A DNA stretch of 60,927 nucleotides from a bacterium (GCA_018780265.1 JADMJV010000002.1:1-60927), one strand, 5' to 3'; shown: positions 1-9,870, numbered from the stretch's first letter. Translations and numbers: made by a program. The notes: generated by a model not told the origin, from the sequence alone.

Positions 1-152
1 TTGGCCTCAGGATTTTGCACCAGTTGCTGGGAAAGAATCTTGATGGCAACGGGGCGATTGAGCAGGGGGTCATGGCCGTGATAAACCACGCCCATGCCGC
101 CGCGGCCTAACTCTTCGATAATGTGGTAACGGCCAATGGTTGCGCTAACCAT
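1..152 (-). CDS. Ser/Thr protein kinase, N-terminal fragment
   Basis: Only the first 50 residues lie in the window; the gene runs off the left edge. The visible part is the N-lobe of a eukaryotic-type (Hanks) Ser/Thr kinase. It has the glycine-rich loop GRGGMGVVY at about residues 17-25, followed by the invariant lysine in VAIKIL. This short N-terminus before the kinase fold is typical of bacterial PknB-like kinases. The ATG lies 10 bases beyond the stop of the radical SAM gene, so the two are probably co-transcribed. Substrate and the rest of the protein cannot be judged. Confidence 0.85.
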   Translation of the reverse strand, partial: MVSATIGRYHIIEELGRGGMGVVYHGHDPLLNRPVAIKILSQQLVQNPEA

Positions 153-162
153 GGACAAAGCT

Positions 163-1470
163 CTATCCTCCCGGTCTACCCATTTGCTTCGACTCCGACG
201 CACGTTTAGCCCTGCAAGCAAGTGTGTGATTGCCCAAAACCAGTTGCGGGCATTCGCGGCGCAGACGGGCCACCAACTCCACCATACCCAGTGCGGGACC
301 ACCCGGCATGGGCACGGCCTGGGCATACATGTCAGGGTCGATATTGAGGGTGCGCAACTGAATCATCTGGATGTCCAGGCGGTTGACGTAGTCCACCAGG
401 GCTTCCACCTCCTGCTGGCGGTCATTCCAGCCCGGCATATGCAGGTAGTTGAGGGAGACCAACACCCCGTGAGAGCGAGCCCGGCGAATGGACTCCTCCA
501 GGTCGCCGAAGCGGTAGCCCCTAGGCTGGTAGTAAGCCGTATAGGTGGCCTCCAGCACGGAGTTGAGGGAAACGCGCACCGAGTCCAGGCCAGCTTCAAT
601 GACCCGGGCGAATCCATCGGGCTTGGAAGCGTTGGTATTGAGATGAATCGTGCCTTTCCCGTTTTGGGCCCGAATGGCTCGCACGGACTCGGCGATAAGC
701 CTGGCCTGGAGCAAGGGTTCGCCCTCGCAACCCTGGCCAAAGCTGTAGATACTCTCGTCGTCCTGGAGATGAGCCAGGCCCACCTCGACAATTTCGTGCA
801 GGCTGGGCACAAATGCGAAGCGCTGCTGGGGAGAGGCTGGCCTGTCTTCGGGCTGCCAGGAGATGCAACCAATACATTCGGCGTTGCAAGCGGGAGAAAC
901 GGGCACCGCTCCCTCCCATCGCCCCAAGAAAATATTCTGAGCATTGTAGCAACCGTATTGGGTAGCACAGGTTTCCAACTGCTCTAAAACACGGTTCTCC
1001 GGCAATTGGGCACGCCGCTCTCGGATCCGTGCCAATAAATCGGGCGGGTCGTAGTGGCGCGGCTGCCAGTGAGGGTTGGAATCGCTTTGCAGAGCGGCCA
1101 CCCAGGGCTTGCCTTCTCGAAAAGCCACGGCCGTGTAGCCAAAGAAGGGTAGATAGGGCTTGCCGTCGCTGCGCACGTATGCCGGCAGTAGAGTCCGCGT
1201 GTAGCCGGAGGGCAACTGAGCAGCCACTGCCAGCGCCCCCTGCACGGGGGTTGGTGGTTCGGGAAAAAGCGACCCCTTGGGCCATCCCAGCGGCTGTCGC
1301 CCTTCTAAAAACTGCAGACGAGTGCCTGGCGGGGCTTCTATCCAGTCCTCGCTTCGAGCCGGCCTGAGATCGGATCCACTGCGGACGGCCGGAGTCCAAC
1401 CCCGCAGATCCCACATTTTTCCGGCCTCGTCTGAGGCCACCACTCGGAAAGGCGCACCACTGCTTCGCAT
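163..1470 (-). CDS. radical SAM protein with an unassigned N-terminal region
   Basis: A 435-residue protein with the radical SAM cluster motif CNAECIGC (Cys195, Cys199, Cys202; CxxxCxxC), which binds the 4Fe-4S cluster that cleaves S-adenosylmethionine. Downstream, segments such as TIHLNTNAS and VRVSLNS fit beta-strands of the radical SAM barrel. The first 160 or so residues belong to no fold I recognise; they include a proline-rich stretch and two extra cysteines (CATQYGC) just before the core. The gene follows rho but is separated from it by a strong terminator, so it probably has its own promoter in the short 1471-1514 gap. It lies directly upstream of a Ser/Thr kinase. The substrate is unknown. 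Confidence 0.8.
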   Translation of the reverse strand: MRSSGAPFRVVASDEAGKMWDLRGWTPAVRSGSDLRPARSEDWIEAPPGTRLQFLEGRQPLGWPKGSLFPEPPTPVQGALAVAAQLPSGYTRTLLPAYVRSDGKPYLPFFGYTAVAFREGKPWVAALQSDSNPHWQPRHYDPPDLLARIRERRAQLPENRVLEQLETCATQYGCYNAQNIFLGRWEGAVPVSPACNAECIGCISWQPEDRPASPQQRFAFVPSLHEIVEVGLAHLQDDESIYSFGQGCEGEPLLQARLIAESVRAIRAQNGKGTIHLNTNASKPDGFARVIEAGLDSVRVSLNSVLEATYTAYYQPRGYRFGDLEESIRRARSHGVLVSLNYLHMPGWNDRQQEVEALVDYVNRLDIQMIQLRTLNIDPDMYAQAVPMPGGPALGMVELVARLRRECPQLVLGNHTLACRAKRASESKQMGRPGG

Positions 1471-1514
1471 ACCCTGGATGTTTGGTGCCAGCGTTACGAT
1501 TCCTGGAGTACATG

Positions 1515-1549
1515 AAAAGGACCCCGACCTCCCAGGGAGGACGGGGCCC
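1515..1549 (-). terminator. intrinsic terminator downstream of rho
   Basis: On the minus strand a 14-base GC-rich stem (arms 1519-1532 and 1536-1549, two non-Watson-Crick positions, very short loop) is followed at once by a run of four T. It starts 11 bases past the rho stop codon. The stem strength and position fit a Rho-independent terminator for the rho transcript. Confidence 0.7.
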
Positions 1550-1559
1550 TTTGGCTTAC

Positions 1560-3242
1560 TTAGCGAGCAGTGCCGGCGTACGTGCCTTCTTTGCCCAACG
1601 AATCAAGAAACTCCTGATTGGTCTTGGAGCGGCGCATCCGCTCCAAAACGGCTTCTGTGGGGTCCTGTCCGTCCCCTAAAAGGTCGAGGGCACGGCGCAT
1701 CAACCAGACTTTGCGCAGCTCTTCTTCGCTGAGCAACAGTTCCTCGTGGCGAGTGCCCGATTTTTTGATGTCGATCGCCGGGAAAACACGACGTTCGGCC
1801 AGACGACGCGACATGTCGAGTTCCATGTTGCCCGTTCCCTTGAACTCCTCGAAAATGACTTCGTCCATCTTCGAACCGGTATCCAGCAACGCCGTGGCGA
1901 TAATGGTGAGACTTCCACCGTTTTCGATGTTGCGGGCGGCGCCGAAGAAGCGCTTGGGCATCCGCAGCGCCGAGGTATCAAGACCACCTGTCAGGGTGCG
2001 TCCGGAGGGAGGGGTTATCTGGTTGTAGGCACGACCCATGCGAGTCAGTGAGTCCAGCAGAATCACCACGTCTTTACCCATCTCAACCATACGCATGGCT
2101 TTGGCCAGCACCAGCTCGCTGACGTGGGCGTGTTGCTCGGGTGGCTCGTCGAAGGTCGAGGAGATGACTTCGCCCACGATGGAGCGCTCCATGTCGGTGA
2201 CCTCTTCCGGGCGCTCGTCAATCAGCAGGGCCATCATCACCACTTCGGGATAATTTTGAGCAATGCCATTGGCGATTTTCTTGAGCAGGATCGTCTTGCC
2301 AGCCTTGGGCGGAGCCACCAACAGTCCACGTTGACCCTTACCAATGGGGCAGAACAGGTCGATGATACGCTTGCTGAAGTCGTTGTCATCGCCCTCCATC
2401 TTGTAGCGGTCATTGGGGAAGATGGGGGTTAGCTGCTCGAAATGTGGACGACGGCGGGCCGTGTCCGGGTCCATTCCATTGACCGAGGCGACTTGCAGCA
2501 GTCCGTAGTATTTCTCGCCGGGTTTGGGGGGGCGAACCTGGCCCAGCACCATGTCGCCCATGCGCAGTCCGAAGCGGCGCACTTGAGACATGGAGACATA
2601 AATGTCGGCCGCCCCGGGCAAATAGGACCGACCTCGCAGGAAGCCATACCCTTCCGGCAAGACTTCCAGGATGCCGCTGGCGTAAAGCAACCCCAGTTCG
2701 TCCTGGTGGGGTCTTTGGTAGTCCCCACCGTCGCGGTCACGATAGTGGCGGCGGGGACGGTCGGAGTCATCTTCCTGTCCCGAGTCCTGGACGTCATCCT
2801 CTTGGACCGGGCTGGCCTCGGCATCGTCCCTGGGCCCCTGGTAGTCACGGCGCCCGCGGCGGCCAGAGCGCTGACGAGAGCGCCGGCCGCGGAAATCGTC
2901 GTCGGCACGAGGCTCCCCGTCACTCTCTGGGCGCTCTTCTTCGCGTGGCACCTCTTCTTCGGCCACGGGTTCGGGCACACTGGCCACTTCTTCAACGGGC
3001 TCCGCATGCTCACGCCCGCGGCCACGCCGGGAACGGCTTCGGGACGGGGCCGGGGCAGGTGCCTCCTCGGCGACAGGCTCTGGCTCAGGGGCCGGCTCTG
3101 AAACATCACCCAATTCCAACAGGCGGGCGATGATTTCGTCCTTTTTCAACTTCTGGTAGCCGCTCAGGCCACGTTCACGAGCTACTTCAAACAGCTCGAC
3201 GCGTGACATACGCCGCAGCTCGGCAGCGTTTTGCTCAGACAT
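1560..3242 (-). CDS. rho: transcription termination factor Rho
   Basis: Rho is the hexameric RNA helicase that ends transcription of untranslated RNA. The 560-residue protein has a Rho N-terminal helical domain (about 1-45), then about 115 residues of Arg/Glu-rich low-complexity sequence. The RNA-binding cold-shock-like domain follows ([14 protein letters not shown]), then the RecA-like ATPase with Walker A APPKAGKT (about 309-316) and Walker [11 protein letters not shown]. The C-terminal part is complete. E. coli Rho is about 420 residues; the difference is the charged insertion, which is known in other Rho proteins with extended RNA contacts. The ATG has AAGGAG eight bases upstream. The gene follows an ABC-2 permease gene after a 62-base gap containing an inverted repeat. 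Confidence 0.97.
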   Translation of the reverse strand: MSEQNAAELRRMSRVELFEVARERGLSGYQKLKKDEIIARLLELGDVSEPAPEPEPVAEEAPAPAPSRSRSRRGRGREHAEPVEEVASVPEPVAEEEVPREEERPESDGEPRADDDFRGRRSRQRSGRRGRRDYQGPRDDAEASPVQEDDVQDSGQEDDSDRPRRHYRDRDGGDYQRPHQDELGLLYASGILEVLPEGYGFLRGRSYLPGAADIYVSMSQVRRFGLRMGDMVLGQVRPPKPGEKYYGLLQVASVNGMDPDTARRRPHFEQLTPIFPNDRYKMEGDDNDFSKRIIDLFCPIGKGQRGLLVAPPKAGKTILLKKIANGIAQNYPEVVMMALLIDERPEEVTDMERSIVGEVISSTFDEPPEQHAHVSELVLAKAMRMVEMGKDVVILLDSLTRMGRAYNQITPPSGRTLTGGLDTSALRMPKRFFGAARNIENGGSLTIIATALLDTGSKMDEVIFEEFKGTGNMELDMSRRLAERRVFPAIDIKKSGTRHEELLLSEEELRKVWLMRRALDLLGDGQDPTEAVLERMRRSKTNQEFLDSLGKEGTYAGTAR

Positions 3243-3267
3243 TCACGTTACTCCTTAGTGCAGTTAC

Positions 3268-3285
3268 TGACAAACAATATTGTCA
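3268..3285. promoter_or_regulatory. inverted repeat in the rho leader
   Basis: TGACAA and TTGTCA arms (six bases each, perfect) flank a six-base centre, and the centre with its flanks also contains the palindrome ACAATATTGT. It lies 26 bases upstream of the rho ATG, between the upstream permease stop and rho. No T-run follows on the minus strand, so it looks more like an operator or leader structure than a terminator. Confidence 0.35.
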
Positions 3286-3304
3286 GAGAGAGAGGGACCG
3301 GTGG

Positions 3305-4339
3305 TCAGCGATAGTTCCTCAGGAGACGCGCCCCAACCCAGGTCAGGAGCACTCCTAGAGAGATCAGGACAGCAAAATTAACGACCTGAGAGGTCGCCGA
3401 TTCCTGACCGAGCACAGTCCGTTGCAAACCATCATAGAGATAGAAGGCTGGGGAGGCCTGGGCCCATCGACTTAAAGCTTGACTCGTTTCCGAGAGGGAA
3501 GCGGGGGCGAAGAAGGCGATGAAACAAATGCCTGTCCAAGAACTGGCTGCGGCGGGGCCTTTGGCCAGCAGGCCAATGACTCCTCCTAGAGCAGCAAACA
3601 CGAAGCTGGCTACTGCTGTCAACCCAAGAGCGCCCCAAAATGCGGCCAACGAGGGACCGCGCAGGGCTACCACCGACATCGCAGCAGCGGTACCCAGGGC
3701 ACTGCTTACTGCGAGCTTTCCAATCCACAATTCTGTAGGACTGGCTGGCGAGAGTAACATTTGCTGTAAAGTCCCAGCCTCCTTCTCTTCCACCAGATTT
3801 GCCGCAGCAATCACCATCGCCGACATACTCGCCAGTACCACAGCCGAAGCAAACCAAAAATCCTGAGGCTGGCCGCGGCCGGCGTCAGCCACCTGAAACT
3901 GCACGGGTAGTGAGTCCGTCTGCAACTGTTGGCGCAGACAGGCGCGTAAGTATTCTCGGGCCAACAGACTCTGCGTGGGACGCGAAGAATCCGTCCAGAT
4001 CTTCAATTGGGGTCTTTGCCTCTGGATGAAATGAGTATCAAAATGGGGGGGGATTTCCAGGCATAGGACTGCCCGGCGTTGTTCCAATAAGGTTTTAGCC
4101 GATGGCAAATCGGGGCAGCGCTGAACTTTGAGGCCAGGATGATCGTCAAGAACCCGCAAAAAACCGCTATCCATTGGGCCTGCAACCGCCACTGGAATGG
4201 ATTTCAAATCGTTGCGGCGCGTCACCGTCTGCATCATCAAGGCCAGTAGCAGGGGACTCAGCAACACAACCAGGGCAGTCTGACTGCGCAAAGAATCGAG
4301 CAAGTCTTTCCAGATCAGCCAGCGCAGCCTGTGCAGCAA
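3305..4339 (-). CDS. ABC-2 type transporter permease
   Basis: A 344-residue integral membrane protein with one N-terminal membrane segment (residues about 20-37), an extracytoplasmic domain (about 40-165) and five or so hydrophobic segments in the C-terminal half. This is the layout of ABC-2 permeases of the NatB/YhfP type. The segment EEKEAGTLQQMLLSP after the second membrane helix is the conserved coupling region that contacts the ATPase. It is the third gene of a triad: ATPase (5708-4935), membrane-anchored protein (4927-4340), then this gene, whose start abuts the preceding stop with no gap. The substrate is unknown. Confidence 0.85.
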   Translation of the reverse strand: MLHRLRWLIWKDLLDSLRSQTALVVLLSPLLLALMMQTVTRRNDLKSIPVAVAGPMDSGFLRVLDDHPGLKVQRCPDLPSAKTLLEQRRAVLCLEIPPHFDTHFIQRQRPQLKIWTDSSRPTQSLLAREYLRACLRQQLQTDSLPVQFQVADAGRGQPQDFWFASAVVLASMSAMVIAAANLVEEKEAGTLQQMLLSPASPTELWIGKLAVSSALGTAAAMSVVALRGPSLAAFWGALGLTAVASFVFAALGGVIGLLAKGPAAASSWTGICFIAFFAPASLSETSQALSRWAQASPAFYLYDGLQRTVLGQESATSQVVNFAVLISLGVLLTWVGARLLRNYR

Positions 4340-4927
4340 CTATTTTGAAGGTTCGGACGGGCCGGAAGAGTCCGACTTGGATTCGATCTGTTCTTCTTTA
4401 ACATTGAGCTTCTTAAGAATATCCTCGGCGTGAGTCAAAGCGTCGGCCTCCAAGGGTCCCACTTCAATCATAACCACTTTGGTGGTCTTTTCTACGATAT
4501 TCTCTTTGACTTCAAATTCGAAGCCTTTGACTTTGGCGCCCTTTTGAGCCTTGATGGCTTCGGCCCTGGTCTTGTAGGAAACGCCCAGGCGAATGTCGTC
4601 TCCCACCAGCTTCACCGGCATCAGGCTCTTCATGCCCTGAAACAGAGCCTTGCGAGTGCTTTCTGACGGAATGGTGTTTACGACAATAAAGCCTTCCTGG
4701 ACATGGTGCTTCCAAGGTTGACCCTGATGCGGCTGAAAAGGAATTCTGGCATCTTCCAGTGCCTTGGCCACCTTCTTGTGGGGATCTTTTTTCTCGAAAT
4801 ACACCATCAGAATCGTCTTCTGGGGGGGCGGCGGAGGCGGCGGGGTGAACTGCACCCAGGCCCAGAGCGCGCCATTAACGGCCCACAGGACAAATACTAA
4901 CATTAACACTAATCGGCGCGGTGACAT
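4340..4927 (-). CDS. single-pass membrane protein of an ABC exporter operon
   Basis: About 195 residues. One membrane segment lies near the start (LVLMLVFVLWAVNGALWAW), followed by a run of seven prolines and then a soluble domain of roughly 140 residues ending in a Ser/Glu-rich tail. The soluble part alternates short strands and helices and reads loosely like SPOR or other ferredoxin-like repeats, but I cannot assign it. I chose the internal ATG at 4927 because AGGAG lies just upstream and overlaps the end of the ATPase gene (stop at 4935). A longer in-frame start would overlap the ATPase by 90 bases. Its position between ATPase and permease suggests an accessory subunit of that exporter. 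Confidence 0.65.
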   Translation of the reverse strand: MSPRRLVLMLVFVLWAVNGALWAWVQFTPPPPPPPQKTILMVYFEKKDPHKKVAKALEDARIPFQPHQGQPWKHHVQEGFIVVNTIPSESTRKALFQGMKSLMPVKLVGDDIRLGVSYKTRAEAIKAQKGAKVKGFEFEVKENIVEKTTKVVMIEVGPLEADALTHAEDILKKLNVKEEQIESKSDSSGPSEPSK

Positions 4928-4934
4928 TTTGACT

Positions 4935-5708
4935 TCAGCTCCTGGGCGGCCCTTCGGCCGTAATATACAGACTCCTGCCCGTAACCGTGCGATAAACGCG
5001 TTCCAAGGAAGGCTGCGCCTGGGGGTCACCCAAACTCTGTTGCAGATATTGCTGGCACAACTGCTCCGGCGTTCCCTGGGCTACCAGCCGACCTTCATGA
5101 AGAATACCCACGAGGTCGGCCAGGTCTTGGGCCTCTCTCATGTCGTGGGTCGAAAGCAGCAGACAACGACCCCTGGCGCGAATCTCGCCCAGCAGGCCAT
5201 GAACTTCTTCCTTGGCGGCGACGTCCAGTCCGTTGGTGGGCTCGTCGAGGAGCCAGAGTTCGGCCTCCACCAGCATCGCCTTTGCCCAGGCCAGCTTTTG
5301 CTGCTGGCCCCGCGAGAGCTGGCCGACATAGCGGTTTTCCAGACCCTGTAAACCCGCCTCGGCGATGACCTCTGGTTGACGTGATGCTGGAAGTCCGTAC
5401 AGCCCGGCATAGAACCGTAAGGTTTCACAGACACTAAGTCGTGAATGGATGGCCGGGACGTCGTTGACCCAGGCCAGGCGCCTCCGCCAAGGGGCCGGGG
5501 CGCACCACGGGTTGACCCCGAATACGCTGACCTGGCCGCTTCGGGGCTGCAAACTACCACGCAAGATCTTCTGAAGAGTGCTCTTTCCGGCCCCGTTGGG
5601 GCCCAGCAGAGCGTAGATCTGGCCGGTTTGAATCGAGAGGGAAACTTGATGAAGTACGTTGGTGTCGCGGTAGCCGAAGGTGACTTCGTGCAGTTCTACG
5701 CAATTCAC
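4935..5708 (-). CDS. ABC transporter ATP-binding protein (NatA-like)
   Basis: A 257-residue ATPase with Walker A GPNGAGKST, Q-loop, signature LSRGQQQ, Walker B LWLLDEPTNGLD and the switch histidine in LLSTHD. The signature has R in place of the usual second G, a tolerated variant. It powers an exporter with the ABC-2 permease two genes downstream. It starts five bases after the zinc-ribbon gene, so all four genes from 6220 to 3305 look like one transcript. Confidence 0.93.
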   Translation of the reverse strand: MNCVELHEVTFGYRDTNVLHQVSLSIQTGQIYALLGPNGAGKSTLQKILRGSLQPRSGQVSVFGVNPWCAPAPWRRRLAWVNDVPAIHSRLSVCETLRFYAGLYGLPASRQPEVIAEAGLQGLENRYVGQLSRGQQQKLAWAKAMLVEAELWLLDEPTNGLDVAAKEEVHGLLGEIRARGRCLLLSTHDMREAQDLADLVGILHEGRLVAQGTPEQLCQQYLQQSLGDPQAQPSLERVYRTVTGRSLYITAEGPPRS

Positions 5709-5713
5709 GCCCC

Positions 5714-6220
5714 TTACATGTAACCCCAGCCTTCTTCCAATTTGCGCTGCGTCTCGGCATTGAGGACACAGGCGTCGTTGAGTTTTTCGGCGCCCCGCAG
5801 AAACAGCTTGACGGCCGACTGAGCCAGCACGAGGTCGCCGCCCTCGATAGCGTGCCAGACCTGTTCCAAGGCTAACTTGTAGTCTTCGATGCCAGAGAAA
5901 GTGGTCTCGACCTCTTCGGTAAACTCTTCGTAGTAGTTCCAGCCGGGACCGTGAGACTGATTGATGGAGTCCAGCAAAAACTGAATTTTTCCATTAATGT
6001 CGTCAAAAAAGACCTGATACCATTCTTCGAACTGATGCCAAGAATGCTCGCCCGTCTTGACCTTCATGACAGCTTCGCGAAGCTTTTCGTACTTGCCGGT
6101 CTGGCGTGCTGTGGCCACCCCCCCAGCCGTCCGTGTGTCGAGCTTGGGCAGACGAGCACCACACTTCGTACAGTGATTGGAGTCGGTGTTTGCGGTTCCG
6201 CACATAAGACAAATGATCAC
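5714..6220 (-). CDS. zinc-ribbon protein of unknown function
   Basis: A 168-residue protein. Two CxxC pairs (CLMC and CTKC) near the N-terminus form a zinc ribbon of the kind often written zinc_ribbon_2. The remaining 130 residues are predicted mostly helical and rich in aromatic and acidic residues (HQFEEWYQVFFDD, GPGWNYYEEF), with no catalytic motif that I recognise. The start is a GTG with GAGGAG nine bases upstream. It is the first gene of the ABC-2 exporter operon, five bases ahead of the ATPase. It may be a regulatory or scaffold protein for that operon; this is inference from position only. Confidence 0.7.
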   Translation of the reverse strand: MIICLMCGTANTDSNHCTKCGARLPKLDTRTAGGVATARQTGKYEKLREAVMKVKTGEHSWHQFEEWYQVFFDDINGKIQFLLDSINQSHGPGWNYYEEFTEEVETTFSGIEDYKLALEQVWHAIEGGDLVLAQSAVKLFLRGAEKLNDACVLNAETQRKLEEGWGYM

Positions 6221-6285
6221 TCGTGGTAGCTCCTCGCCCGCTGCTTCTCCATCGTACTACTCAGCCCTGCCTTGAATCCTGGCTT

Positions 6286-6951
6286 TTAACCGTCAAGTGA
6301 TCCGCTCTCCAGTCGATAGACTCTTTGAGCATACGCCGCGACCTGCGGATCGTGGGTCACCAATACGGTGGTCACACTGCGACTGCGATTCACTTCGCGA
6401 ATTACCTCCATCACCTGCAAAGTTGATTGACCATCGAGACTTCCGGTGGGTTCATCAGCCAGCAGCAGTCCCGGCAAATTGGCCAGGGCCCGAGCCACAG
6501 CTACTTTTTGCTGCTGTCCGCCCGACAGGTAGATGATTCGCTGGTCGGCCTGTTTTTCCAGACCAATCATGGACAGCAAGCCCTGGACCCGAGCCAGCCG
6601 CTCCATGCGCCTGACCCCGGCCAGTTGCATGGGCAGCGCAACATTTTCGCGCACGGTCAGGCCGGGCAGCAATTGATAGTTTTGAAAGACAAAACCAATG
6701 TGCTGCAGGCGAATGCGCTCGCGCACGGACTCGCTGGCTTTTGACACGTCGCGCTGGTCAAAAAAGACCTGGCCAAAGGTGGGCACATCCAGGCATCCGA
6801 GCAGGTTGAGCATACTGCTTTTACCCGAACCGGAAGGGCCGGTGATGGCCACAAAATCCCCGCTCTCAATGGTCAAGGAGACGTCATCGAGTACCTTGGT
6901 CGGTCGCGATTTGCCATACACTTTGTGGACGCCCTGTAGCGAAACCCTCAT
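6286..6951 (-). CDS. ABC transporter ATP-binding protein, MacB/LolD type
   Basis: A 221-residue ATPase with Walker A GPSGSGKSS, signature LSGGQQQKVAVARAL, Walker B LLLADEPTGSLD and H-loop VLVTHD. The sequence after the Walker A (NLLGCLDVPTFGQVFFDQRDV) and the DEPTGSLD form are characteristic of the MacB/LolD/FtsE subclass, which works by mechanotransmission with FtsX-like permeases. Its ATG overlaps the stop of the permease gene by one base (TAATG), so the two are one transporter. Likely roles are lipoprotein, peptide or drug handling at the envelope. Confidence 0.93.
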   Translation of the reverse strand: MRVSLQGVHKVYGKSRPTKVLDDVSLTIESGDFVAITGPSGSGKSSMLNLLGCLDVPTFGQVFFDQRDVSKASESVRERIRLQHIGFVFQNYQLLPGLTVRENVALPMQLAGVRRMERLARVQGLLSMIGLEKQADQRIIYLSGGQQQKVAVARALANLPGLLLADEPTGSLDGQSTLQVMEVIREVNRSRSVTTVLVTHDPQVAAYAQRVYRLESGSLDG

Positions 6952-8084
6952 TATTCCGATCGCAATCCGTCCATGATTCTTTGTCGCCAGACCAGCACCA
7001 GTGGAATGATGGCCCCGGCGACCCCTACCAACATCGAAACCAGCATGCCCTGGACCAGGAGCAGCGGGGTGATCTGGGCCAGTGGGAAAGGCAGCCTCAA
7101 CAACACCACCACAGCCTCATCCAACACCCCCGACACCAGAATGCCAAACAGGCAACCGAGCACCCCCCCTATTCCGCTCAACATGAGCGATTCCCATACC
7201 AGCATGGCACTGACGGTGGCTCGGGAAGCCCCGATGGCCCGCAAAACGGCAAATTCGCGCATCCGCTCATAGGTAGACATGAGCATGGTGTTCATGGAGG
7301 CCGTGATGGCGATGAGCACGCCGATGGAAGCGATGGAGGCCTGAAGAAGCCAGGCATACTGCACAAAAACATTGGTCCTTGCAAGGTACTCTTTGCGCGT
7401 CAGCACCTCGACATGGTCGGGTAACCAACTTCGAATCTCGGCCGCATTGCCAGTGGCCAGAGCGGGATCACGCAGCTGCACCCAGATCTCCTGGTAGCCA
7501 TTGTTCTCTTGCGGCGGCTTCACGAAGGCGAAGTAATCTTGAAACCCTCCACCGCGCACCACAGCGGTCACGTTCATCTGAGCCTGTCCATGCTGAATCA
7601 TTTTGCCCACGGGTCCACCAAACTCTTGACGGGCCAGTCCCTCACCCAACAGGATCTCTCCTTCGGCCAGGTCTTCAGGCAGGCCCTGTAGCTTGGGGAA
7701 ATAGGTGGAAATGGAGCCCCGGTCCAGATAAATCACGGGTAAAATGGCCCTGCGACCGGTCCAGGTGTCTCGGTTGACGCCATCCGCTTTGATGACGTTG
7801 GTGACATTGCCGATTACGGCGGCCAGCGTGTCGTTGCCAATGGTATCCTGGCTGTAGCCGATGGTTCCAATGGGGCCGCTGGGCAGGGCCAGAGAGCGCT
7901 TGGGTATCAGATACAGGTCGACGGCCCGGTTGCCCAATTCGGAGGTGATGCGCTGGCTCAGCCCTTCGGCTAGAGAGACCAGGGCCACAAAGGAGCCAAT
8001 GGCCAGCAGCACCCCGATGAGTGTCAACAAGCTACGTTCTCGGTTGCGCACGACGTTGCGCAGGGCCAAAAAAAAGGTCAACAT
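6951..8084 (-). CDS. MacB/FtsX-family ABC permease
   Basis: About 377 residues with the FtsX/MacB topology: one N-terminal membrane helix (LLTLIGVLLAIGSFVALVS), a periplasmic domain of about 220 residues, then three membrane helices near the C-terminus. The motif ERMREFAVLRAIGAS before the second helix is typical of this family. I chose the ATG at 8084, which overlaps the polX stop by seven bases. An upstream in-frame start at 8105 would add only seven residues. It pairs with the ATPase encoded next. Confidence 0.88.
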   Translation of the reverse strand: MLTFFLALRNVVRNRERSLLTLIGVLLAIGSFVALVSLAEGLSQRITSELGNRAVDLYLIPKRSLALPSGPIGTIGYSQDTIGNDTLAAVIGNVTNVIKADGVNRDTWTGRRAILPVIYLDRGSISTYFPKLQGLPEDLAEGEILLGEGLARQEFGGPVGKMIQHGQAQMNVTAVVRGGGFQDYFAFVKPPQENNGYQEIWVQLRDPALATGNAAEIRSWLPDHVEVLTRKEYLARTNVFVQYAWLLQASIASIGVLIAITASMNTMLMSTYERMREFAVLRAIGASRATVSAMLVWESLMLSGIGGVLGCLFGILVSGVLDEAVVVLLRLPFPLAQITPLLLVQGMLVSMLVGVAGAIIPLVLVWRQRIMDGLRSE

Positions 8085-9796
8085 CGGGCCTGCAACTGCT
8101 CCCAACGGAGTCCGTTGAGCAGGCGACTGGCGTCGATTCCGGCCCGGCGGGCCTGCAGCACTCCCAAATGAAGATTGTCAAACTCGGGTAAACTGTGGGC
8201 ATCGGTTCCCAGCGACAACCAGCAACCACAATCGTGGGCGCGCCGGGCAGCCAGATCGCTCAGGTCCAAGCGATGGGTGGAACAGTTGATTTCCAGGGCC
8301 ACGTTGTGCTCTCTGGCGGTTGCGTAGATGGCCTCCCAATCGGCTTGATAGCCGGCCCGCTTGCCCAAAATCCGACCGCTGGGATGGGCCAGCACGTCTA
8401 CATGAGGGTGGCCCATGGCTTTACAGATCCGCTCGGTCATGGCTTCGGGAGGCATCTGGAACTGGCTGTGAACGGCCACGACTACAAAATCGAGCTGAGC
8501 CAGAATGTCTTCCGGAAAGTCCAGCGACCCGTCCCCCAAGATATCGCACTCACTGCCCCAGAGCAGACGAAACTTGCCCTCAAAGGTGTCATTGAGCCGC
8601 TCGATCTGCCTACCCTGGTCCAGCAGCCGCTCGATGGTCAATCCGTTAGCCACGACCATGGAGCGGGAATGATCGGTGACCGCAAGGTACTCGTAGCCGC
8701 GCCGCATGGCTTCGGCAGCTAACTGCTCCAGAGTGTCCTCACCGTCCGACCAGAGCGAGTGTGTGTGAAGGTTGCCGTGCAGGTGCTCTGGCTGCAACCG
8801 AATGGGTAACCTGCCCTGTTCCGCCCACTCGATTTCCTGGCCCGACTCGCGCAACTCTGGCGCAATCCAGGGTAGACCCAGACCCGCATAGATGCCTTCC
8901 TCATCGGTTCCGGCCAGGCTCTGGCCCAGACAGTCGAAGAGACCGTACTCATTTAACTTGCAACTGAGGCGCTCGGCCCGCCCCCGCAAGACCACGTTGT
9001 GGTCCTTGGATCCGGTGAAATATTGCATGGCGGCACCGAAGGATGACTCCTCCACGCAACGCAGGTCCACCTGAAAGCGGCCCTCCCAGCGCAGCGACGA
9101 TTTGGTAGGACCCTTCATAAGCACGTGGGCAGGCTCTACCATGGCGGTAAAGGCGTCCATCACCGGGGCGGCATCGGCCGTGATCACCAGCAGGTCCAGG
9201 TCGCCCACCGTCTCTTTGCCCCGGCGCAACGAGCCGGCCGCTTCGGCACACTTCACTGCGGGCAGAGCCCGAAGTTGAGTTAAGAGGTGATCGGCCAACT
9301 TTTGCGCCCGTCCCAACAACCAGCGTTGTTCGCCCTGGCGTAATTGGGCAATGCCATCGAGGAGTTTCTCCTCGGTGCGCTGGCCAAAGCCCTTTAAGTC
9401 ACGGACCAGTCCGGCGCGCAGGGCAGCTTCGAGGGCGTCCACACTGCCAATTTTTAATTCGCGGTAGAGCACCGAGGCCTTCTTGGCACCCAGTCCAGGA
9501 ATGTCCATGAGGTGCAAGATCTCGGGCGGAAAGGATGCCTTCAGGCTCTGGTGCAGCTCGACTTGACCGGTTGCTACAAACTGGCCCACTTTCTCCACCA
9601 ACGCCTTGCCGAATCCCGGCATCGACTGCAACTCGCCACTGCGATAGAGGTCGGTGACGGACCGCTCCAACCCCTCCAGTCCGCGAGCAGCCTTCTGATA
9701 GGCCTTGACTTTGAAGATGTTCTCGCCCTGCAACTCCAAGAAATCGGCGATTTCTTCGAAGATGGCCAGCAATTTTTGATTGTCCTCAAACGCCAT
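8078..9796 (-). CDS. polX: DNA polymerase X family protein with PHP domain
   Basis: About 572 residues, the usual length of bacterial PolX, which fills gaps in base-excision repair and has a 3'-5' exonuclease in the PHP domain. Order: N-terminal helix-hairpin-helix 8-kDa-like domain, a second HhH ([15 protein letters not shown]), the palm with [16 protein letters not shown] carrying the DxD metal ligands and a third Asp in FQVDL, then PHP. PHP metal motifs are visible: [36 protein letters not shown] and LGTDAH. I took the ATG at 9796 ([10 protein letters not shown]) since the family begins there. It is divergent from the ubiquitin-like operon, sharing a 101-base intergenic region. Confidence 0.93.
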   Translation of the reverse strand: MAFEDNQKLLAIFEEIADFLELQGENIFKVKAYQKAARGLEGLERSVTDLYRSGELQSMPGFGKALVEKVGQFVATGQVELHQSLKASFPPEILHLMDIPGLGAKKASVLYRELKIGSVDALEAALRAGLVRDLKGFGQRTEEKLLDGIAQLRQGEQRWLLGRAQKLADHLLTQLRALPAVKCAEAAGSLRRGKETVGDLDLLVITADAAPVMDAFTAMVEPAHVLMKGPTKSSLRWEGRFQVDLRCVEESSFGAAMQYFTGSKDHNVVLRGRAERLSCKLNEYGLFDCLGQSLAGTDEEGIYAGLGLPWIAPELRESGQEIEWAEQGRLPIRLQPEHLHGNLHTHSLWSDGEDTLEQLAAEAMRRGYEYLAVTDHSRSMVVANGLTIERLLDQGRQIERLNDTFEGKFRLLWGSECDILGDGSLDFPEDILAQLDFVVVAVHSQFQMPPEAMTERICKAMGHPHVDVLAHPSGRILGKRAGYQADWEAIYATAREHNVALEINCSTHRLDLSDLAARRAHDCGCWLSLGTDAHSLPEFDNLHLGVLQARRAGIDASRLLNGLRWEQLQARC

Positions 9797-9855
9797 GGAC
9801 CCCGCTTTGACAAAGCCAGCTCTCAGACCCTGCATGCGGGAAAAGTTCACGGTTG

Positions 9856-9870
9856 GCCGCTGTCCGCGGC
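9856..9870 (+). promoter_or_regulatory. leader hairpin upstream of the ubiquitin-like operon
   Basis: GCCGC and GCGGC arms close a five-base loop, 28 bases upstream of the first ATG of the operon. A TATTCT sequence (9873-9878) follows at once and could be a -10 box, although no convincing -35 box is spaced correctly. The 101-base divergent region between polX and the operon must hold promoters for both directions. Confidence 0.25.

Noticed and set aside
136..987. A 283-codon open frame on the plus strand
   Set aside because: Antisense to the radical SAM gene and no recognisable motif.
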